From CAZRIP01 sp964600165 (GTDB lineage: Bacteria > Elusimicrobiota > Elusimicrobia > UBA1565 > UBA9628), in assembly GCA_964600165.1 (NCBI GenBank), contig CAZRIP010000109.1, positions 1 through 12,107 of the forward strand: 12,107 bases of DNA, written 5' to 3'. The first letter of the stretch is position 1; each line of letters opens with the position of its first letter. The notes beneath the pieces were generated by a model. The model was not told the DNA's origin and made no database searches. It worked only from the letters and a program-made list of their open reading frames with translations. Position numbers and translations under genes: made by a program. Below are positions 9,201-12,107 of this stretch, piece after piece.

Positions 9201-12107
9201 GTTGCCGTTGAGGCTCGGCGGCGAAGTCAGCGTGATCGTCGGGGCGCTGACGTCGTAGATGAACGTCGTGTAGGGATGCGCCCCCGTCGCGAAGCCGGTG
9301 GCCAGCGTCGTCGTCGAGATGTCTGTGATGTGCGTGTTCGTGCCTTGCGTCCAGAGGGCGTCGCCGGCGCGCGCGCCCACGATGTATTTGTGGCCGTCCA
9401 GCCAATGGGGGATCGCGATGGTCGTGGCGGCGGAAGAGATGTCCAGCGTCACGGAGCCGGTGATCGGCGTGTTGACGAGAGCCGGCGTCTGTCCCTTGCT
9501 GCCGTCGACGGCCATCCAGAGCTGCTGGTTGTTCTGCCACAGCGTGCCGCTGTCGGTGAAGGAGAGCCACGTGCTGGGCGTGCCCGGGAACGCGGGGTCG
9601 GCCGTCACGTCCTGGATGATGAAGAAGGCCGTCGTCAGGCCGGTGCCGAGGTCCGAGAACGTGGCCTGGACGTCGGCGACCGTGTTGGTGGCCCCGGCCA
9701 CCGGCAGGTTGATCACGATGCTCGGGGACTGGCGGTCGAGGATGACGGCCGCCGTGCTCGCCATGCCGCCGTAGCCGTAAGGGTAGCCGACGCCGCCGTC
9801 GCTCGACAGCGAGCGCGTGGCGAACTCGTAGAGGCCGTCGTCGGGCACGTTGGCGTTGACCGTGTTGAAGCCGTTGGCGAAGTTTACGGGGTTGTACCAG
9901 TAGGCCCCCGTCGAGGTGATCGTCGTCGCGTTCTGCCAGGCCTGCTCGGGGTTGGTCGGCGGCGTGATCATGGCGGAGCCGCTCCACACCTTGCCGTTGT
10001 CCGCGCCGCTTCCTTGATAAGTGACGCGCACCTGCACGTTCGACATCGTCAGGCCGGTCCCGTTGTAATTCGGCAGCGCCGTGTTCAAGCCGGCCTGGCC
10101 GCTCATCAGCGTGACGCCCTGCGAGGTGCCGGGCAGCGGCACGGCGAGGGTCGCCGTCGGCACCGTGATGTAGAAGGTCGTGAAGGACGCCGTGTTCGCG
10201 TAGCCGGACGTCGGGTTGTTGAGCAAAATGCCGTAGCCTTCCGGCGTCTGCAGGTTCGCGACGGCGGTCGAGACGTTGAGGTAAAGGGTCAGCGTCGTGC
10301 TGCTGCCGTTGACGTAGACCATCGACGCCACGGTGATGTTGGGCTCGATGTTGCCGCTCGCGTCCTCGAAAGAGATATTGATCGTGCTCGTGCTCCCCTC
10401 CGCGACGGGGTTGCCGCCCTGGTGGGTCCAGTTGATGAAGTTCGAACCGAAGATTTGGATCGCCGAGTTGCCCGTGCCGGCCGAGTTCGCGGTCACGCCG
10501 ACCGACACGCGGCCGCCGCCGGCGCCGTTGGGGGTCGGGAAGTTCGCGATCTCGGAGATCGTCGGCGGGTTCAAGACGAACGGCAGGTTGACGTTCGACG
10601 TCTCGTTCGGGACGTTGGCGGTCAGGCCGCCGCAGATGCCGAGGTTGTTGACGATGGTCTGATTCGCCGCGTACGGACAGCCGTAGCGGTCGAACATCGT
10701 CGGGTACTCCTGGCCGTCCGGATCGACGATGTGCATGTCGTACTGGACGCCGGCCTGCACGTGCGTAGACAGGCTGACCGTGGCGCGGATCTGGCTCTGG
10801 CTGACGTAGGTCACCGACGTCACGCTGACGTCGGTCGTCGGGTTCGAGCTCGACAGGATCTTGAACTGGATCGGCAGGCTCGACGCCCACCAGTTCAAGC
10901 TGTTGTCGGCGACGTTAATAAGGAGGTCGTACGTGTTCGTCGTCTGGAAGATGTTGTAGGACACGGCCGTCGAGACCGTGACTTGGTTGGCGCCGTTCTT
11001 GGCCGCGTCGCCGAGGACGGGGAACGTCGAGGTGATGATCTTGTCGTAGTAGACGACGGACTGGCCGGCGTTGTTCTGGTCCTGCCAGATGACCGGGATC
11101 GGGTTCGGCGACTGAGTCCACTGCGCGAGCTTCGGGTGGTCGGCCGGGCTCGGCGTGTTGCCGTTGAGAGAGCCCGCGCACGTGGTGCCCCCGGCGTAAC
11201 CCGTGCCGCCGCCGCAGCGGCGCCAGTAGACGTGCTGCTCGGAGGTCGGCGCCAGCCCCGCGTGGTTGCAGTTGATCTGCGCTCCGTTGCAGGCCAGGGT
11301 CGACTGGATGACCGTATAGTGGATGGCCTCCGAGCTCGCGTAGGCGATGTAGACGTCCATCGCCTGTCCGTTCGTCACGCTGGGATCCGGGCGCGAGACC
11401 AGGCCGATCGACGGGTGCGCCAACGGATCGAGATAATTCGTCTTGAACGGCGACGGCGGCGCCGTCGTTCCCGAGACGAAGTTCCCGAGATAGCCGTTGA
11501 TGACGACGCCGCCCCACAGGGCCTGCTGGTTCGCGTTGCCCGGGTTCCAGTTGAACGTGCCCGACGAAAGCCGGCGGTTGTAGCGGATCGAGCCCGAGGA
11601 GTCGACCCAAGTGAAGTGCGCGATGCCGGATCCGGGCTCGTTGACGCCCGCCATGCCGTAGTCGTCGTCGCCGGGGACCGTGTTGCCGAAGCGCTGCTCC
11701 GCGATGTCGACGTTCGCCGTGCCGGCCGAGCCCGACGACATGGCGACGACCATGGCGCCGGTGTTGTTGCCGCCGAAGGCGGCGCTGACCGCCGTGCCCG
11801 CGATGATCGAGCCCTGCACGCTGTTGTCGTTGGGCTGCCGGAAGCCGAGCAGGTGAAGATGATTCTTGCTCGCGCTCGTGTCGTTGTACGGCACGAGGAC
11901 CGGCACTCCGAGGTAGTTCATCGAGACGTCTTCGTTGGCGGCCGGCTCCTGGTAGCAGAACACCGAGAGCTTGCCCACGCCCGGCGTCGTGTAGTCCGAG
12001 AGGTCGGCCGACAAGTTGTTGACGCCGATGACGCCGAGCGAAGTCTCGCCGCCTCCGGTGATCCAGCCGCCGGCGTCGGCGTAGGCCGCGACGTAGCCGT
12101 GGTAGCC
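1..12107 (-). CDS. Giant Ig-like repeat protein, partial at both ends
   Basis: One minus-strand frame (codons starting at + positions divisible by 3) is open across the whole window: 4,035 codons with no stop in a codon-by-codon reading. Both termini are outside, so no start, ribosome binding site, signal peptide or anchor can be judged. The translation is rich in Gly, Ser, Thr, Asn, Ala and Val and poor in Lys, as in exported beta-sandwich proteins. Its order is a beta-propeller-like segment (residues 1-362 of the visible part), two TIG-like domains (363-644), then 23 Ig-like units (645-4035). Most cysteines occur as close pairs within one unit, which fits disulfides in an oxidising compartment. 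No catalytic motif was recognised. Adhesion or a structural envelope role is inference. The reading frame and strand are near certain because the recurring FxYDxTxP, GTAxD, YWNGxxW and AxDxAGN motifs all fall in this one phase; the family name is moderately certain and the biological role unknown. Confidence 0.95.
210..593 (-). repeat. Ig-like unit R22
   Basis: Residues 3839-3966, linker FIVDSTPPQSQMTFP, then ISGTSNADLAEAST. Hairpin segment WYVVGVSSYYWNGSDWG at 408-458 closely matches R10. Late motif TTFGVAIQAVDNAGNIES. Confidence 0.88.
594..1046 (-). repeat. Ig-like unit R21
   Basis: Residues 3688-3838, linker VYYDNNPPLTAVSQP, then LNGTALDPETALYAGG, where ALYAGGNAL echoes an earlier VLAGGNAL in the same unit. 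Hairpin FYWVNTGSGFS. The closing strand QYFIKIRARDNAKDATG keeps AxDxA but loses GN. Confidence 0.88.
1047..1427 (-). repeat. Ig-like unit R20
   Basis: Residues 3561-3687, linker FVYDTTPPVGYMIQP, then ISGTAADPAGVYGG. The hairpin position holds CWTSASGGSWGGC at 1209-1247. Late motif LGNGKTYVINVAAVDRATN. Confidence 0.88.
1428..1862 (-). repeat. Ig-like unit R19
   Basis: Residues 3416-3560, linker FTIDNTAPAGVVTSP. The early part carries a Cys pair, PACGTPTGANTC. Hairpin DNYWNGTQFIP. Late motif LQDGRLYTLQAYAVDAAGND is near consensus. Confidence 0.88.
1863..2225 (-). repeat. Ig-like unit R18 with degenerate linker
   Basis: Residues 3295-3415, the shortest complete unit. Its linker FYLQSPAASITLTQP lacks both the Asp and the Thr of the consensus. 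GTAxD is replaced by TTIFGGGSG. The hairpin is SYWYNTNGTW. The closing strand SYALTVTPINPFALAG has no AxDxAGN. Confidence 0.75.
2226..2627 (-). repeat. Ig-like unit R17
   Basis: Residues 3161-3294, linker FVYDVTPPVSLATAP, then IYGTAYDAEAAG. A charged strand LVQVEIEEKGD leads to a Cys-bracketed hairpin, CWGGTLGWTTCP, with Cys codons at 2439-2441 and 2409-2411. Late motif STYTVTVQAVDQAGNVEA. Confidence 0.88.
2628..3050 (-). repeat. Ig-like unit R16
   Basis: Residues 3020-3160, linker FTVDLTTPISSVYWP, then SSGTADDMVADL. An insertion with a Cys pair (DYCNGGCPAG) precedes the hairpin AYWDGASSFG. The closing strand is KQYQLISRVKDRAGN. Confidence 0.88.
3051..3422 (-). repeat. Ig-like unit R15
   Basis: Residues 2896-3019, linker FIFDNTPPVSLSTYP, then IAGTATDDFWGG. 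The hairpin is Cys-bracketed: CFWQILGGFVAPC at 3213-3251. Late motif FKDGYQYTFWSQALDYATN. Short and otherwise canonical. Confidence 0.88.
3423..3866 (-). repeat. Ig-like unit R14
   Basis: Residues 2748-2895, linker FRYDTDAPLINSTHP, then IAGTANDATAGNSGVAQV. Hairpin GYWNGGNSNSL, preceded by a Gly-rich turn (QVGGGGATAG). Late motif EFSLWARAVDAANNTSA, followed by an acidic spacer (LDADQNADN) that makes the unit long. Confidence 0.88.
3867..4304 (-). repeat. Ig-like unit R13
   Basis: Residues 2602-2747, linker FVYDVTRPTSVVTLP, then FFGTATDPYGSGQSVSGV. Hairpin KWWDWVAKSF. The closing strand NTYRVVTQAADWATN keeps the AxDxAxN pattern. No cysteine. Confidence 0.88.
4305..4772 (-). repeat. Ig-like unit R12
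   Basis: Residues 2446-2601, linker VTFDLTPPTLSILSP. Hairpin KWWSEANGDF. The late motif FQDGNYYTIYVAARDNAGN is the clearest copy of the family consensus. GTAxD is replaced by PQATAIAST. The Leu codon in ILSP at 4734-4736 (CTA, in the R11/R12 side of the linker) is one of only two CTA codons seen. Confidence 0.88.
4773..5147 (-). repeat. Ig-like unit R11
   Basis: Residues 2321-2445, linker FIVDGTPGVSTITS, with Gly and Val replacing parts of the usual TPP. It is followed by ITGTANADLSGINIV, hairpin GPYWTGSSYSF, and FTDNFKYYISVRVTDNAQ. A compact unit without cysteine. Confidence 0.88.
5148..5588 (-). repeat. Ig-like unit R10
   Basis: Residues 2174-2320, linker FQFDNTQPTIALTQP, then VQGTAQVPSVAG. 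It contains WYVVGVSSFYWTGSNWG at 5358-5408, nearly the same as in R22. Late motif QAIYVQARAHDATTN. It contains no cysteine. Confidence 0.88.
5589..6008 (-). repeat. Ig-like unit R9
   Basis: Residues 2034-2173, linker FRWDVTPPNTTIGLP, then VSGTANDPNPRS. At the hairpin position it has TCYSTGNHNFGNACPSW (Cys codons 5808-5810 and 5772-5774) in place of YWNGxxW. Late motif GEYVLVSSATDRANNTE. Confidence 0.88.
6009..6422 (-). repeat. Ig-like unit R8
   Basis: Residues 1896-2033, linker FVVDSTAPAVALTIP. There is no GTAxD; SSATVTDVSG occupies that position. TRLKDNYVWSILQSSF is the mid-domain hairpin equivalent. The late motif FEDGYQYSIAASAYDVAGNC is canonical. The tail carries a Cys pair (GNCTGSNVTCQV). 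Confidence 0.85.
6423..7217 (-). repeat. Double-length Ig-like unit R7
   Basis: Residues 1631-1895 (265 residues), linker VQLDMTPPRTIVGTP. The first half is a complete unit: FSGTASDAASGV, then LNFYHVVVRSTDNVNNIEL. The second half, from about 6800 downward, has its own closing strand NYTLTLFGCDNAGCTSG but no FxxDxTxP linker in front. So two domains are probably joined by GATGNITQPA instead. Close Cys pairs: VCQDDGSGNPDYTNC, SCGANAVC and GCDNAGC. Confidence 0.75.
7218..7823 (-). repeat. Ig-like unit R6, enlarged, Cys-rich
   Basis: Residues 1429-1630 (202 residues), linker IYYDVSAPSSTVIAP. It carries six cysteines in three close pairs: TCPAGAPSWTGGAPSVCQ, LCYNGSTFSNCG (7512-7541) and ANCASLAMKNYNERC. 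The late motif MHDGQSYLISIRGEDAAEDF is followed by about 40 extra residues before the next linker, including GPKGAGQWDPN. Confidence 0.75.
7824..8306 (-). repeat. Ig-like unit R5
   Basis: Residues 1268-1428, linker FTYDVSAPSVTFPT. The mid-domain hairpin is NNQWFNGTNWGANRSD, close to the YWNGSxWG form of R10 and R22. The end strand LFLDLWGQDRNAPPF replaces the AxDxAGN segment. No cysteine. Confidence 0.75.
8307..8777 (-). repeat. Ig-like unit R4 (divergent)
   Basis: Residues 1111-1267, linker FQLDRTAAVINSVFL, in which the usual Pro is replaced by Ala. The GTAxD and DGxxY motifs are absent. WQLTDLAANTAGYTWNF near 8300-8355 is the AxDxAxN equivalent. Cysteine pair NSCFGGATCDS near 8378-8401. 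Confidence 0.65.
8778..9263 (-). repeat. Ig-like unit R3
   Basis: Residues 949-1110, linker FIYDVSAPTITLTSP, shared in style with R5 and R6 (DVSAP). IGGTIKEN stands where IxGTAxD usually is. The late motif is LTDGCLYEIQEYSFDGANNS. Two cysteines (AICPTNG and DGCLYE) are far apart in sequence but both lie on predicted core strands. Confidence 0.75.
9264..9746 (-). repeat. Ig-like unit R2 (divergent)
   Basis: Residues 788-948, linker ILDRQSPSIVINLP. The late motif is LDGHKYIVGARAGDALW, so the DGxxYxxxxxAxD core is kept but AGN is lost. It is one of four front units of 157-162 residues, longer than most later ones. The GTAxD motif is absent (QATFSDLGTG occupies that place). Confidence 0.7.
9747..10175 (-). 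repeat. Ig-like unit R1 (divergent)
   Basis: Residues 645-787. The opening linker FYITVPTATLAVP has lost the usual Asp. There is no GTAxD motif and no AxDxAGN; only VPDDGLYEFATRSLSSDG recalls the late DGxxY strand. Strands such as NVQVRVTYQGSG and a Tyr-rich turn (GYPYGYGG) are visible. It contains no cysteine. Confidence 0.6.
10176..10580 (-). other. TIG/IPT-like beta-sandwich domain 2
   Basis: Visible residues 510-644, opening with FVLNPPTISEI. It shows the TIG succession: AIQIFGSNFINW (compare the usual I-x-G-x-x-F), then ISFEDASG, VYVNGSSTTLTLYLNVST, and finally GYGILLNNPTSGYANTASF, which resembles the closing [VI]-x-[VI]-x-N-P-x-G strand. It marks the change from the propeller-like front to the Ig array, whose first linker follows directly. 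Confidence 0.6.
10581..11021 (-). other. TIG/IPT-like beta-sandwich domain 1
   Basis: Visible residues 363-509. The central stretch reads VTSVTYVSQSQIRATVSLST followed by VQAGVQYDMHIVDPDGQEYP. A v-x-y-v-x-x-[ST]-x-[IL]-x-[AV] strand pair followed by G-x-Y-[DN]-(hydrophobic)-x-[NV]-[PD]-x-G-Q is typical of the last strands of TIG/IPT domains. The N-terminal part, with TYDLLINVADNSLNWW, may be linker or the preceding module. One cysteine pair (YGCPY...NLGICGG) closes a loop near 10635-10685. It sits directly before a second TIG-like domain. Domain family is inferred from motif resemblance only. Confidence 0.5.
11022..12107 (-). other. Beta-propeller-like N-terminal segment (partial)
   Basis: Visible residues 1-362 lack the Ig-unit motifs. 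Instead a loose pattern recurs: a short strand ending near Asp, a turn, then a strand with paired aromatics. Examples are AHFTWVDSSGSIRYNRR near 11560-11625, VYIAYASSEAIHYTVIQST near 11296-11357, and VIWQDQNNAGQSVVYYDK near 11040-11100. This W/Y-x-D-(turn)-[IV]-x-Y-x-[RK] rhythm resembles blades of sialidase/BNR-like or related beta-propellers. No canonical Asp-box (SxDxGxxW) was seen, so sialidase activity is not claimed. Cysteines include the close pairs LACNGAQINC and RRCGGGTGYAGGTTC plus one isolated Cys in VFCYQEP. The segment continues beyond the window edge, so the blade count is unknown. It could instead be an irregular set of beta-sandwich domains. Confidence 0.4.

Noticed and set aside
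8851..10890. Minus-strand open frame of 679 codons, and others at 5632-6156, 6361-6990, 7129-7899, 8011-8538 and 10915-11610
   Set aside because: They lie in the same alternative phase, with low-complexity Arg/Gly/Asp-rich products. They overlap Ig-unit coding sequence entirely.
10914..10922. tta triplet in gttaataag as a possible stop for the minus-strand gene
   Set aside because: It is out of phase; the frame reads LLINVADN through it, so the gene continues.
11022..12107. A functional sialidase domain
   Set aside because: The blade-like rhythm suggests a propeller, but no canonical Asp-box or catalytic Arg triad could be identified, so only the fold type is suggested.
1..12107. CRISPR array or tandem DNA repeat
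   Set aside because: The recurrence is at unequal distances of roughly 360-800 bases, imperfect, and explained by homologous protein units; there are no short direct repeats with regular spacers.

Overview
The window is a single uninterrupted reading frame on the minus strand. Every codon was read by eye in the phase where codons begin at + positions divisible by 3. No stop was found from 12107 down to 3, so 4,035 codons are open and the frame leaves the window at both ends. The N-terminus, signal sequence and start lie beyond 12107. The C-terminus and any cell-surface anchor lie below position 1. No intergenic DNA, second gene, RNA gene, mobile element, CRISPR array, promoter or terminator was seen.

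The protein is a giant, probably secreted or surface, modular beta-sandwich protein. From its N-terminal side (high coordinates) it has: a segment of about 362 residues with beta-propeller-like blades (11022-12107); two TIG/IPT-like beta-sandwich domains (10581-11021 and 10176-10580); then an array of 23 linker-delimited Ig-like/FN3-like units, R1-R23, of mostly 121-162 residues (1-10175). A typical unit starts with a linker close to F-x-[YVF]-D-x-T-x-P, followed by [IL]-x-G-T-A-x-D, a mid-domain YWNGxxW-type hairpin, and a late D-G-x-x-Y-x(5)-A-x-D-x-A-G-N motif just before the next linker. Where the hairpin motif is missing, a closely spaced cysteine pair often stands in its place.

The organism is a GC-rich bacterium. 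The combination of FxYDxTxP linkers, YWNGxxW hairpins and AxDxAGN motifs in one very long gene resembles giant Ig-repeat surface proteins I associate with Elusimicrobiota, Omnitrophota and similar environmental lineages. That is recollection of family style, not a search result. Function is unknown; adhesion, cell-cell contact or an envelope/appendage role are inferences from architecture.

Arginine-rich open frames elsewhere in the window, including one of 1,172 codons on the same strand and long ones on the + strand, are shadows created by the codon bias of this gene.
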